From NCBI GenBank assembly GCA_043424675.1, contig JBHWPB010000030.1:1-38141 (forward strand): 38,141 bases of DNA, read 5' to 3'. The notes under the pieces were generated by a model. It saw only the letters and a list, made by a program, of their open reading frames with translations. It had not been told where the DNA came from and searched no databases. This DNA comes from JBHWPB01 sp043424675. GTDB taxonomy: Bacteria > Bacillota > Bacilli > Lactobacillales > Carnobacteriaceae_A. Both the position numbers and the translations under genes were made by a program. Below, in pieces: positions 7,421 to 15,757 of the stretch; the first letter of the stretch is position 1; the number at the start of each line of letters is the position of its first letter.

Positions 7421-8965
7421 ATGTATTCTATGACAGTGAAGCAAGTCCAAGACTTACTTAAGAAGGAAAACTTATTAAGAGAAGTCATTATAAAAGATGA
7501 ATGGCATTATGCAATAAATGATTCTGACCAATTAAACAAAGAGTTTACATCCGTGAGCTACTACTCAAAAGAAGCACAAGAGAAGACGCTCTTTATCTGT
7601 AAAGGAAAAGCGTTTAAGAGAGATTACATAGAAGAGGCTTTAGACAACGGGGTTACTTTCTTTGTGACTGAGAAAGCTTTTGAAACAAAGACAGGGATTG
7701 GTTTTGTTGTTTCTGATATCCGTCTCGCCCTTGCCGTTTTATCTCGTGCTTTTTATGATTTTCCTGATAAAAAACTTGAAATGGTGGGAGTAACCGGAAC
7801 AAAAGGTAAGACAACGACAGTTTCTTTTATTCATCAGATTCTAAACCAAGCTTATCCAGGCAAAGCAGCGCTTTTATCGGGTCTTCATAATTCAGTGGAA
7901 CCGGGAGTATACGAAAAATCGTTCTTAACTACTCCAGAATCTCTTGATTTGTATAGACTACTCGCTCGTGCGGTCGACAATGGCTTGGAATATGCCGTAG
8001 CAGAAGTATCTTCTCAGGGATATAAAATGAAGAGAGTGTATGGCCTCTATTTTGATATAGGTGTTTTCCTCAATATATCGCCCGATCATGTAGGGGCAGA
8101 TGAACACCCTGATTTAGAAGATTATCTCTACTGTAAGCGGGAACTCCTTCACCACTCTCGAAAATTCCTTCTATATAACGACACGATGCACCTTCCCCTT
8201 CTGCTAGAAGAAGCCAAAGAAGAGGCAGAAGAAGTTTATTTATTTGGTGAAGAAAGAAACCCTACAGACTATTACTACACCACCTTAAAAGAGAACTCTT
8301 CTCAATTTAACATTCACTCTGTTAAAGAAGATGTTTTAGATATCAGTGGATCTTATGAAATTAATCTTCCAGGAGACTTCAACAAGAATAATGCGCTTGC
8401 TGCTGCCATGGCGGCCAGTCTCCTCGGCGCTTCACGCGAAGATGCTCAAAAAGCAATTCGGCAAACGATGGTTTCCGGCCGTATGGAAGAATATGTTTTA
8501 CCTAATGGAGCGATTGTCTATATCGACTTTGCCCACAATTATGACAGTTTTAAACAGGTCCTGCGCTTTTTTGACGAAGATTTCCCAAAACGTCAAAAAA
8601 TAATTATTACGGGAGCTTCCAGCAACAGTGGAGAAATCCGACGCAGAGGGATGGCTGCAGTCTTTAATGAACATGGAGACCGACTTGTGTTGACATCGGA
8701 TGATCCTAAGAATGAATCTCCTCGGGACATCGCCCAAGAAATTGCTTCCTATATTAAGAGAGACGACTTAGAGATAAGCTACGAAGAAGATCGTGAGAGG
8801 GCTGTCCAAGAAACTCTAGAGCAGGCGAAAGGTAACGATCTCATATTAATCGCTGGTAAAGGGGGAGACACTTACCAGGATTTTCCTGAGGGGCCTCGTC
8901 CCTATAGAGGGGACATCAATATTGTTCGTAACTTTATTCATCAAAATAGAGAGACCGATTCATGA
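7421..8965 (+). CDS. murE: UDP-MurNAc-tripeptide synthetase, L-lysine-type MurE
   Basis: This Mur ligase adds the third residue of the peptidoglycan stem peptide. The 514-residue protein follows the streptococcal L-Lys-adding MurE along its length. Visible motifs are GTKGKTTT (126-133), TTPES, EVSSQ, the NISPDH region, the carbamylated Lys in YCKREL (K239), YIDFAHN and AGKG. The residue-3 motif reads DDPK (427-430); DAP-adding enzymes have DNPR there. L-Lys or possibly L-Orn is therefore the likely substrate. ATG 7421 is preferred over ATG 7415 because AAGGTG sits seven bases before it. The gene is isolated from other cell-wall genes. A second, amber-interrupted paralogue occurs at 34757-36223. 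Confidence 0.92.
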   Translation: MYSMTVKQVQDLLKKENLLREVIIKDEWHYAINDSDQLNKEFTSVSYYSKEAQEKTLFICKGKAFKRDYIEEALDNGVTFFVTEKAFETKTGIGFVVSDIRLALAVLSRAFYDFPDKKLEMVGVTGTKGKTTTVSFIHQILNQAYPGKAALLSGLHNSVEPGVYEKSFLTTPESLDLYRLLARAVDNGLEYAVAEVSSQGYKMKRVYGLYFDIGVFLNISPDHVGADEHPDLEDYLYCKRELLHHSRKFLLYNDTMHLPLLLEEAKEEAEEVYLFGEERNPTDYYYTTLKENSSQFNIHSVKEDVLDISGSYEINLPGDFNKNNALAAAMAASLLGASREDAQKAIRQTMVSGRMEEYVLPNGAIVYIDFAHNYDSFKQVLRFFDEDFPKRQKIIITGASSNSGEIRRRGMAAVFNEHGDRLVLTSDDPKNESPRDIAQEIASYIKRDDLEISYEEDRERAVQETLEQAKGNDLILIAGKGGDTYQDFPEGPRPYRGDINIVRNFIHQNRETDS

Positions 8966-9021
8966 TAAGAAAGCCTATATAAGATTGAGTATTAATTAAT
9001 AGAAAGGACTTTCAACAAACT

Positions 9022-9981
9022 ATGGTTAACTTTTTGAATAAAATCCCTGCTGGAACGTTTCTTGTCCCTTTACTTCTGTCTATGGTTTTCTATACTTTTT
9101 GGCCTGGCCTCTTTCAGATAGGAGGCTTTACTGAACTCCTGCTCGGGGGCGGAATGACAAGTGGTATCCTCAGCCTTATTGTTTTTGCATCCGGAACGAC
9201 GATTAAATTAGATGGCCTTGGAAGTTTGCTTAAACATCAAGGGTCCATTGTTTTAGCTAAAATTGCGTGGGCCACCCTTCTCTCGTTTCTTTATTTCTAC
9301 TTTTTCGGATATGAAGGTATCTTGGGAGTTCCGGCCATTGCATTCGTAACTGCGATGTATGTAGTGAACCCAGCGATACAGTATTCCTTGACTCAAACTT
9401 ATGATCAGCCTGGGGCAGGACAGATGAATGGGGTTTATTCTCTCTTTGCCCTCCCTATCTTTCCGCTTACTTTCTTTACTATTTTTGGTGCATCTGGAGG
9501 TGGCGCCGGTATCAACTGGATGCCTATCATCTCTACCTTGATTCCTTTGTTTGTAGGTATCATTCTGGGGAATTTAGACCATAATTTCACAGAGATGTTC
9601 TCTGGCATAGCCCCTGGTCTGCTGCCTATCCTGGGTTGGTCATTAGGGCAAGGCTTGAATTTTTTCGCAGCCTTAAGTTCAGGTCTAGGCGGTATTATTT
9701 TAGCTGTCATGTTCTTTATCCTGATGCTGCCGCTTGTTGGTTTTGAACGAAAGATACTCAAAGAAGACGGAGTAACGACCGCAGCGATGTTAAATGCGGC
9801 AGGTTCTTCGACGGCGACGCCCGCTGCAGTCTCAGCAGTCATTCCAGCAGTCGCTCCATATGCCAATACAGCAAGTACACAGCTGTTGATGGTCGTGATC
9901 ATCATGGCAATTGTCTCACCGATTGTGACTCAAAAAATATATGAAAAAGAGCATGGGACATCAGAAGAGCAAGAGAATTAA
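9022..9981 (+). CDS. 2-keto-3-deoxygluconate permease family transporter (KdgT-like)
   Basis: This polytopic membrane protein of 319 residues has about ten hydrophobic segments. It matches the KdgT family, with the N-terminal IPAGTFLVPLLLSMVFYTFWP stretch followed by the Gly-rich ELLLGGGMTSG loop. The family carries 2-keto-3-deoxygluconate in with protons. No KDG kinase, aldolase or pectin/uronate genes are near, so the physiological substrate is uncertain. It starts 56 bp after murE without a visible terminator and may be co-transcribed. AAAGGA lies 13 bases before the ATG, which is long, but I see no better start. Confidence 0.85.
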   Translation: MVNFLNKIPAGTFLVPLLLSMVFYTFWPGLFQIGGFTELLLGGGMTSGILSLIVFASGTTIKLDGLGSLLKHQGSIVLAKIAWATLLSFLYFYFFGYEGILGVPAIAFVTAMYVVNPAIQYSLTQTYDQPGAGQMNGVYSLFALPIFPLTFFTIFGASGGGAGINWMPIISTLIPLFVGIILGNLDHNFTEMFSGIAPGLLPILGWSLGQGLNFFAALSSGLGGIILAVMFFILMLPLVGFERKILKEDGVTTAAMLNAAGSSTATPAAVSAVIPAVAPYANTASTQLLMVVIIMAIVSPIVTQKIYEKEHGTSEEQEN

Positions 9982-10012
9982 TTTGAACTTTAAAAAATTA
10001 TAATATAAAAAC

Positions 10013-10051
10013 AGCCGAGACTGGGAGGAAAGAATTCCTAGTCTCGGCTTT
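10013..10051. terminator. Bidirectional rho-independent terminator
   Basis: AGCCGAGACT (10013-10022) pairs with AGTCTCGGCT (10040-10049). T-rich sequence follows on both strands (TTATTAG on plus, GTTTTTATATT on minus). It ends the convergent murE/kdgT and gmk-like/znuA units. Confidence 0.88.
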
Positions 10052-10118
10052 ATTAGTTGTCGATTACTTTAATGTCCTTCAAAGATTCGCAAGCAGAACG
10101 CTTTTTTCGCACTTTGCT

Positions 10119-10682
10119 CTATTTAACTTTTTTGGTTTTTCTAATGCCTATATGACACATAATTTGGTCTACTGTTTCTGATATATTATCGTTCTCGACG
10201 ATGAGGTCTGTTTGCTTTGGAGCTTTGAATTCGCCGGAATCATAACCGTGGGCGAGCCTTTCTTTAATTTTTTCAAAAGAATCGCCTCTATGTTTGAGGC
10301 GCGCGATCATATCTTCTTCAGAAACATCAAAGAATATAACTGTCACTAAATCCCCGTAAATTTCTTTTAGAGCCTTGGCACCGTTTTGATCCAAACTCAC
10401 ATGGACACAATCATACTCTCTGAGTGCCCCTTCGATTTCTTGACGAGTGAGGCCGTAATGATTGTCGTTATAAAACGTTCGTTCAATAAAATCATAATCG
10501 TCCAGATCCTCTTTACTGATGAAATAATAATCTTTACCCTCTTCTTCCCCTCTGCGAGGTTTTCGGGTCGTCGTCGTGACCAGCTTTTTCATATTGTGCT
10601 CGGCCAGTTCCTCTTGGATAGTCGTTTTCCCACTGCCGCTTACTCCAACTAAAACAAGTATCCTTTTACCATTATCATCCAT
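10119..10682 (-). CDS. Guanylate-kinase-like P-loop protein
   Basis: This 187-residue guanylate-kinase-domain protein has the P-loop GVSGSGKTT, the TTTTRKPRRGEE segment typical of GMP binding, and the GKDYYFISKEDL lid region. Housekeeping Gmk usually has GPSGVGKGT and sits with rpoZ/priA, so this is probably a paralogue of unknown substrate rather than the essential gmk. Longer readings from TTG 10742 or ATG 10697 have weak ribosome sites; GGGGG eight bases before ATG 10682 supports this start. It lies 84 bp after znuA on the same strand. That may mean co-transcription under zinc control, but I see no functional link. Confidence 0.72.
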   Translation of the reverse strand: MDDNGKRILVLVGVSGSGKTTIQEELAEHNMKKLVTTTTRKPRRGEEEGKDYYFISKEDLDDYDFIERTFYNDNHYGLTRQEIEGALREYDCVHVSLDQNGAKALKEIYGDLVTVIFFDVSEEDMIARLKHRGDSFEKIKERLAHGYDSGEFKAPKQTDLIVENDNISETVDQIMCHIGIRKTKKVK

Positions 10683-10766
10683 TTTCACAGCCCCCATAGC
10701 CTTTATTTTATTAATGATAACTAAAGGTTCGAGAAAGTGCAATTAAGATTACCTCAGAGGATTTTT

Positions 10767-11741
10767 TCAGCGGATAGATTTTTTCAAAGCTTGAAGATTC
10801 CTTTCCATCACGCTGATATAATCCCAGCCGGCTTCTCTCTCTTCGTCAGTCAAACTTTCTAGAGCATGCAACATCGCTATTTCGATCCCTGCTTCCTCTG
10901 CGATTGTCTCTGCCAATTGTGTGTTCGTCTGGGAATTATAGTAAAGAACGGGAATATTTTCTTCTTCTATAAAATATATCGCCTCAATCATAGCTTTGGG
11001 ATCAGCTTCTGTCTGTGTAGAGAGGCCCGCTAGAGAATATTGAATAAGATTATAGCGGTTAGCGATATAACCAAAAGCGGCATGCTGTACTAAAAATTGA
11101 TTGTTTGCTGCACCAGTCAATTCTTTGGAGTATTTTTGATGTAAAACATCTAATTCTTTGAGAAAAGCTTGGCCATTTTCTCTGTAAAGTGTCTCATTTC
11201 CGGGATCACTCTCTATTACGGCCTCCATAATCACTTTAACTTGTTCTTGTGCAAGAACAGGATCGAGCCAAGTGTGGGGGTCCACAATGTGGTGATGGTC
11301 CTTGTGTCCACCTTCCTTTTCATGAGTGGCGTGACCATCTTCTTCTAAAATAGATTCTTCCTCGTTTTCAATCAATTTGCTGTTGGCATCCGCCATAACC
11401 GGGATAACGGCACTGTCCTCTAAACTGCTTAAAACATCTTCTGACCATATTTCCATTTCAGGATTAGCATAGACGAAAAGATCTGCCTCATGTAGCTTGG
11501 CCATATCTTGAGCGCTCGGTTCATAACTGTGGGTATCAGAGCCGGCCTGGACCAGCATAGAGACCTCGGCTTCTTCCCCTACAATCTGTTTGGTAAAGTC
11601 ATACATGGGATAAAAACTAGTAACGATGGTGAGCTTGGATTCAGCTGGCTCCGAAGAATCGCTTTCTTCTGAGCCACCTTCACTGCAGGCACCGAGAACC
11701 AAAGTGATAACGAATAATAAAAAGAGCATAAATCTTTTCAC
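10767..11741 (-). CDS. znuA: Zinc ABC transporter substrate-binding lipoprotein (ZnuA/AdcA type)
   Basis: This is the extracellular zinc-capture protein of an ABC importer. The 324-residue product has a lipoprotein signal with lipobox LGAC (C19). It has the cluster A-1 fold landmarks: TSFYPMYDFTKQI, the SDTHSYEPSAQD metal site, the HTWLDP motif, and a His-rich acidic loop (HATHEKEGGHKDHHH) typical of zinc-specific members. The permease and ATPase genes are not next to it, so it must work with a transporter encoded elsewhere. A Zur-like operator lies in its promoter. Manganese is the alternative ligand, but the His-rich loop favours zinc. Confidence 0.93.
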   Translation of the reverse strand: MKRFMLFLLFVITLVLGACSEGGSEESDSSEPAESKLTIVTSFYPMYDFTKQIVGEEAEVSMLVQAGSDTHSYEPSAQDMAKLHEADLFVYANPEMEIWSEDVLSSLEDSAVIPVMADANSKLIENEEESILEEDGHATHEKEGGHKDHHHIVDPHTWLDPVLAQEQVKVIMEAVIESDPGNETLYRENGQAFLKELDVLHQKYSKELTGAANNQFLVQHAAFGYIANRYNLIQYSLAGLSTQTEADPKAMIEAIYFIEEENIPVLYYNSQTNTQLAETIAEEAGIEIAMLHALESLTDEEREAGWDYISVMERNLQALKKSIR

Positions 11742-11760
11742 TGCTCTCAGCCTCCCTTCT

Positions 11761-11820
11761 AAATCGTAATCGTTCTTATTTACAAAAGATAACTTTACCG
11801 CGCCCTTTTTACAAAGTCAA
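11761..11820 (-). promoter_or_regulatory. znuA promoter with Zur-like operator
   Basis: Minus strand: -35 TTGACT (11820-11815), 17-bp spacer, -10 TAAAGT (11797-11792). At 11761-11781, between the -10 and the znuA start, the plus strand begins AAATCGTAAT. It matches the Bacillus-type Zur box (AAATCGTAAT, one base, then its reverse complement) at 17 of 21 positions. Repression by Zur when zinc is replete is inferred. Confidence 0.75.
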
Positions 11821-11901
11821 GAAATTTTTTGAGCAAAAAAGTAGGCAATCGCACCATTCTATTCTATGATTTAAGCATATATTGAAAAAGGAGACAATAA
11901 A

Positions 11902-12294
11902 ATGGCTGATGAAGATAAGGTAGTACAAAGACGTATAGAAAGATTTGAAAAAAGTGTGGAGGACTTTAATAAAGTAGATGTAGCAGAAGCAGAAGATTTA
12001 CTGTTAGCTCAAGAGGGACATATTCTTTTTGTCGCAAACGAGGAATGCCCTTATTGCGCCCGCTTCTCTCCCAAACTAGAAAAAGTAGCAGAAGAAAATG
12101 ATCTTACAATCAACTATCTCTATTCTGAAATCAAAGACTATAAAGGAGACATGAAAGATTTTCGAGACACTTATGGCATCCAGACGGTCCCTGCTCTGCT
12201 TTACTCTGACAAAGACAATCTCAGAATGAAATCTGACAGCGCCATGAAAAAAGAGGAGATCTTGGACTTTGTCACATCCGATGCAGCAAAATAA
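11902..12294 (+). CDS. Thioredoxin-fold protein, bacteriocin-accessory (PedC-like) type
   Basis: This is a 130-residue cytosolic protein with no signal peptide. The redox motif ECPYCARFSPKL is in the usual place after a beta strand (HILFVANEE), and the cis-Pro loop TVPALLY follows. Proteins of this size and CPxC type in Lactobacillales are often annotated as bacteriocin transport accessory proteins, but no bacteriocin genes are present, so a general disulfide or thiol role is as likely. It is divergent from the zinc-regulated znuA. The gene has a clear AAAAAGGAG ribosome site. Confidence 0.82.
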   Translation: MADEDKVVQRRIERFEKSVEDFNKVDVAEAEDLLLAQEGHILFVANEECPYCARFSPKLEKVAEENDLTINYLYSEIKDYKGDMKDFRDTYGIQTVPALLYSDKDNLRMKSDSAMKKEEILDFVTSDAAK

Positions 12295-12322
12295 GCCGTC
12301 TTTCCATTATAGATCTTATGTT

Positions 12323-12351
12323 TTGTATTCACGTTCTATCCACGTTAAAAT
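12323..12351 (+). promoter_or_regulatory. Sigma-A promoter of the DJ-1/PfpI gene
   Basis: TTGTAT (12323-12328) and TAAAAT (12346-12351) are separated by 17 bp, 44 bp before the start codon. No sigma-B-type motif is visible. Confidence 0.7.
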
Positions 12352-12394
12352 GAAAATGTAGGAGAACATCAGTATAAAAAGGAGCGATAAAGTT

Positions 12395-12910
12395 ATGGCG
12401 AAAGTAGCAACAGTTATTACAGACTTATTTGAAGATGTTGAATATACTTCACCGAGAGATGCTTTACAAGAAGCAGGTCATGAAGTTGTCACTATTGGGT
12501 ATGAAGAAGGTGAGACAGTTGTCGGAAAGAAAGAAGAAGCTGAAGTCACTATCGATGTAGGCATTGATTCAGCAAATCCTGCTGACTATGATGCTCTTCT
12601 TATCCCTGGCGGTTACTCACCAGATAAGTTGCGCGGAGATGAACGTTTCTTAGACTTCGTCCGCCACTTCTCACGTCTCAAAAAGCCAATTTTTTCAATC
12701 TGTCATGCGCCTCAACTTTTAGTTAATGCTGACGTCTTAAAAGGAAAAGATATTACTGCTGTCAGCCAAGTCGCAGTTGATGTTAAGAATGCAGGAGCAA
12801 ACTTCTATAACGAAGAAGTTGTCCGTGACGATTCAAGACTCGTTTCGAGCCGGACACCGGATGACCTGCCTGCTTTCAATAACGCAATTGTAAAAGAACT
12901 CGAAAATTAA
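12395..12910 (+). CDS. DJ-1/PfpI family protein (class I glutamine amidotransferase-like)
   Basis: This is a cytosolic protein of 171 residues. The family includes PfpI-type peptidases, YraA/GSP18 stress proteins and protein/DNA deglycases. The nucleophile elbow reads FSICHAPQLL with the Cys-His pair, and the upstream Glu/Gly strand is LLIPGGYSPDKLR. The closest known type by eye is the general stress protein 18 group, so a role in stress or carbonyl damage is likely but unproven. It is a single-gene unit with its own promoter and terminator. Confidence 0.9.
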   Translation: MAKVATVITDLFEDVEYTSPRDALQEAGHEVVTIGYEEGETVVGKKEEAEVTIDVGIDSANPADYDALLIPGGYSPDKLRGDERFLDFVRHFSRLKKPIFSICHAPQLLVNADVLKGKDITAVSQVAVDVKNAGANFYNEEVVRDDSRLVSSRTPDDLPAFNNAIVKELEN

Positions 12911-12920
12911 ATATAAAGAA

Positions 12921-12960
12921 AAGCTCGGAGTTCTGGGAGACCAGAGCTTCGAGCTTTTAT
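12921..12960 (+). terminator. Rho-independent terminator
   Basis: AAGCTCGGAGTTCTGG (12921-12936) pairs with 12941-12956 with two G-U wobbles and a four-base loop, followed by TTTATTT. It ends the DJ-1 unit 10 bp after its stop. Confidence 0.85.
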
Positions 12961-13008
12961 TTGCTCAAATGATTCAAACTAGAATTTAATTTGTTCCTTA
13001 TCTTCTTT

Positions 13009-14370
13009 TCATTTTTTGCGGTCAAAAAAGCCACCATATAAATATTGAAGTGCGACATCTAATCTTTCTGATCCTATCGCAAAAAACATTGAAATCTCAG
13101 AGGCACCTTGGTTAATCATATTCAAACTGATTCCGGCATCTGTAAAGCTTTGTGTCGCTGTATTGGCGACACCAATCGTGTCACGCATCCCTTCACCGAC
13201 AATAGCAATGACGGCAAGGTTTTCTTCCACATGAATCCATTCTGGATCAAATTCATTTTCAATGTCTTCTAAAATCGCATCTAATTTATTGTTTCCTTCG
13301 AATTGATCTTTGACCATAATGACAGAAACATCATCGATTCCTGTTGGGAAATGTTCGATGGAAATTCCATAATTTTCAAAGACTTGTAAGAATCTGCGCG
13401 CGAACCCAACTTCTCTATTCAGGAGATAGCGTTTCATGGTAATCGATAAAAAACCGTCGCTGCCACTTACCCCAATAACAGGAAACTCCTCCGTGTCGGA
13501 ACGTTCTGCCACAATTTTTGTTCCACCTATTTCAGGATAATTGGTATTGCGAATCATAATAGGTATTCTCGCTTCATAAAGCGGTCTCAAAGCTTCTTCG
13601 TGGAAAATATTGAAACCAGAATAGGATAACTCTCTCATTTCTCTATAAGTCAACTGCTGAATGGAATGGGGAGAAGCAACTATGTTGGGGTGAGCAGAAT
13701 AGATGTAGCTTTGATCAGTGAAGTTATCATACTGTTCTGCATCCACTCCCCGCGCTACAATTGCTCCGATAATATCCGATCCTCCTCTTGAGAAGGTCAC
13801 GACCTCCCCTTCCGCCGTGTATCCAAAGAAACCAGGAATGACAATAACTTTGTCCTTGTGCTTCAACTTTGCGATTTCATCATAAGAGGAAGGGAGGAGC
13901 TGAGCATCACTTGGTGTATCCGTTACAGTGATTCCAGCTTCTTTGGGAGACATGTATTCGCTTGGGATACCTCTTTTGTTGAGGTATTGACTGATAAGCT
14001 GAGCATTAAAATCTTCTCCGCAAGATTTTAAAGCATCTAAAAGGCGGTCTTTATCCTCGATATTTTCTAAATAATGATGAAGCTGTGATTTAAAAATATC
14101 AATCAGACCGTGATTCAACTCTAATTCTTCGATGATATCTCTATACCGCTGAATAATATTCTCGACAGCTTCCTCTGTGTCCATTCCGGTCATCTTAGTT
14201 GTAAAAAGAGCGATCAACATATCGGTTACCTTGGTATCTTCTTCATATCGTTTCCCCGGAGCACTGACTACAACAATCTCTATATCTTGATCTCTCTCTA
14301 TAATGGTAGAAACCTGATGAATCTGACTTCCATTAGATAGAGAACTGCCACCAAATTTTGCAACTTTCAT
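13009..14370 (-). CDS. lysC: Aspartate kinase
   Basis: This enzyme phosphorylates L-aspartate, the first step towards lysine, threonine and methionine. The 453-residue chain has the kinase signature VAKFGGSSL at the N-terminus and FSRGGSDIIGA in the active site. Two C-terminal ACT domains begin near residue 300 (VIGVSGSDGFLSITM, then VAIVGEGM). Length and layout match the single-chain, YclM/LysC-III-like class, not the alpha/beta DapG type. It is transcribed away from hom-thrC-thrB. It has no L-box of its own, so control is presumably by end-product binding to the ACT domains. Confidence 0.95.
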   Translation of the reverse strand: MKVAKFGGSSLSNGSQIHQVSTIIERDQDIEIVVVSAPGKRYEEDTKVTDMLIALFTTKMTGMDTEEAVENIIQRYRDIIEELELNHGLIDIFKSQLHHYLENIEDKDRLLDALKSCGEDFNAQLISQYLNKRGIPSEYMSPKEAGITVTDTPSDAQLLPSSYDEIAKLKHKDKVIVIPGFFGYTAEGEVVTFSRGGSDIIGAIVARGVDAEQYDNFTDQSYIYSAHPNIVASPHSIQQLTYREMRELSYSGFNIFHEEALRPLYEARIPIMIRNTNYPEIGGTKIVAERSDTEEFPVIGVSGSDGFLSITMKRYLLNREVGFARRFLQVFENYGISIEHFPTGIDDVSVIMVKDQFEGNNKLDAILEDIENEFDPEWIHVEENLAVIAIVGEGMRDTIGVANTATQSFTDAGISLNMINQGASEISMFFAIGSERLDVALQYLYGGFFDRKK

Positions 14371-14490
14371 ATGTTAATCCCCTCTTTTTTCTTTGATGAA
14401 TGACCTTATACTACTATAATTTTTCAAACAATGAAATAACTACTTCTCTCCTTCGCCCTTTCATCTCTCACTCCTCCATCAGATTCCAAG

Positions 14491-14519
14491 TTGCTTTTGC
14501 CCCAGCAACTCGCTAGAAT
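14491..14519 (+). promoter_or_regulatory. Promoter of the threonine operon
   Basis: TTGCTT (14491-14496) and TAGAAT (14514-14519) are separated by 17 bp, 26 bp before the hom start codon, so the 5' leader is about 20 nt. There is no room for a riboswitch or T-box. Confidence 0.75.
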
Positions 14520-14545
14520 AGATAGAAACATAAGGAGGTAAGGAA

Positions 14546-15757
14546 ATGAAAGTTGCTATATTAGGTATGGGAACCGTCGGAAGCGGCGTTCTGAGAGTGA
14601 TCCAAGACAACCAAGAACTTATTAAAGAAAGAATTGGTGAACCTATCGAGGTCACCCATATCTTCGGAAGAAAGCTTCACAATTATCACCATTGCGATCT
14701 GACCGACATCGAACATGTAAAGGATATCGATACTTTAGTAGAGAGCGACATCGATCTTGCTATTGAAGTTCTTGGCGGTATTGACTTCACCTATGACGTC
14801 CACAAAAAACTCCTGAGCCGAGGAATCCATGTCACTTCTGCCAATAAAGATATGCTTGCCCTTCATATTGATGAACTAGCTCAGATCGGAAATGAAAACA
14901 AAGCGCAGTTGTCCTATGAAGCAAGTTCAGCCGGCGGTATTCCCATCATTTCTAACCTTCAATACGGATTAAATGCGAATAAAATTTCACGTGTTCTCGG
15001 TATCCTTAATGGTACTACTAATTATATTTTGACTAAAATGTCTCAAGATAACATGCCTTACGAGACGGCCTTAGCAGAAGCTCAAGAAAAAGGCTATGCT
15101 GAAGCTGATCCCACAAATGACGTGGAAGGCTTCGACGCCCAGAGAAAGATAGTCCTCTTATCGCGTCTGGCTTACGGGAAAAAGATAGATATTGAACAAG
15201 TTCCTGTAAAAGGCATCAGCGACGTTGCTATTCAGGACATTGAAATAGCTAAAGAAAACAATATGGTCATAAAACTTTTAGGAGCCAGTCAGTGCGATGG
15301 CAAAAATCTAGAAATCAGCGTAGAACCGATTCTGCTTCCAACCGACCACCAACTCGCAAGTGTCGATGATGCGATGAATGGCGTCTTCGTCAACGGAAAT
15401 GCTGTGGGCGAGACGATGTTTTACGGTCCTGGAGCAGGAAGTCTCGAAACAGCCTCGGCTATTGTGTCAGATGTAATGAACGTCGCCCGCTTTGGCTTTG
15501 TCGGAAATTTTTTGCCTGACGAAGAAGCGCTGCTCAATTTAAAGGGTGCCAGACATCCTTATTATATTCGCTTCAATGGTAGCCCAGACCACGCTCAGGA
15601 TATTCTTTCTGATGAAAAAATTAAGTACCATGTCCTAAAATCCGATCACTTCTTTACTATTCAGACTGAAGAAATCAGCCGTGAAGAGTTGAACCGGTTA
15701 AAAGAGAGATCCGATGTTGCTCGTTCTTACGAAATGTTAGGAGTCGATGATAAATGA
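14546..15757 (+). CDS. hom: Homoserine dehydrogenase
   Basis: This enzyme reduces aspartate semialdehyde to homoserine. The 403-residue protein has the NAD(P)-binding start AILGMGTVGSGV, the SANKDMLA and SSAGGIPI loops, the LNGTTNYILT substrate motif and GYAEADPTNDVEGFDA. After residue 320 comes a shortened region (ARHPYYIRF onwards, about 65 residues) where a full ACT domain would normally bring the protein to about 430 residues; it looks like a reduced ACT-like tail. It is first in hom-thrC-thrB; its stop overlaps the thrC start (ATGA). Confidence 0.95.
   Translation: MKVAILGMGTVGSGVLRVIQDNQELIKERIGEPIEVTHIFGRKLHNYHHCDLTDIEHVKDIDTLVESDIDLAIEVLGGIDFTYDVHKKLLSRGIHVTSANKDMLALHIDELAQIGNENKAQLSYEASSAGGIPIISNLQYGLNANKISRVLGILNGTTNYILTKMSQDNMPYETALAEAQEKGYAEADPTNDVEGFDAQRKIVLLSRLAYGKKIDIEQVPVKGISDVAIQDIEIAKENNMVIKLLGASQCDGKNLEISVEPILLPTDHQLASVDDAMNGVFVNGNAVGETMFYGPGAGSLETASAIVSDVMNVARFGFVGNFLPDEEALLNLKGARHPYYIRFNGSPDHAQDILSDEKIKYHVLKSDHFFTIQTEEISREELNRLKERSDVARSYEMLGVDDK

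Noticed and set aside
12301..12394. Sigma-B promoter for the DJ-1/PfpI stress gene
   Set aside because: No GTTTAA-N12-14-GGGTAT pattern; a normal sigma-A promoter fits well.
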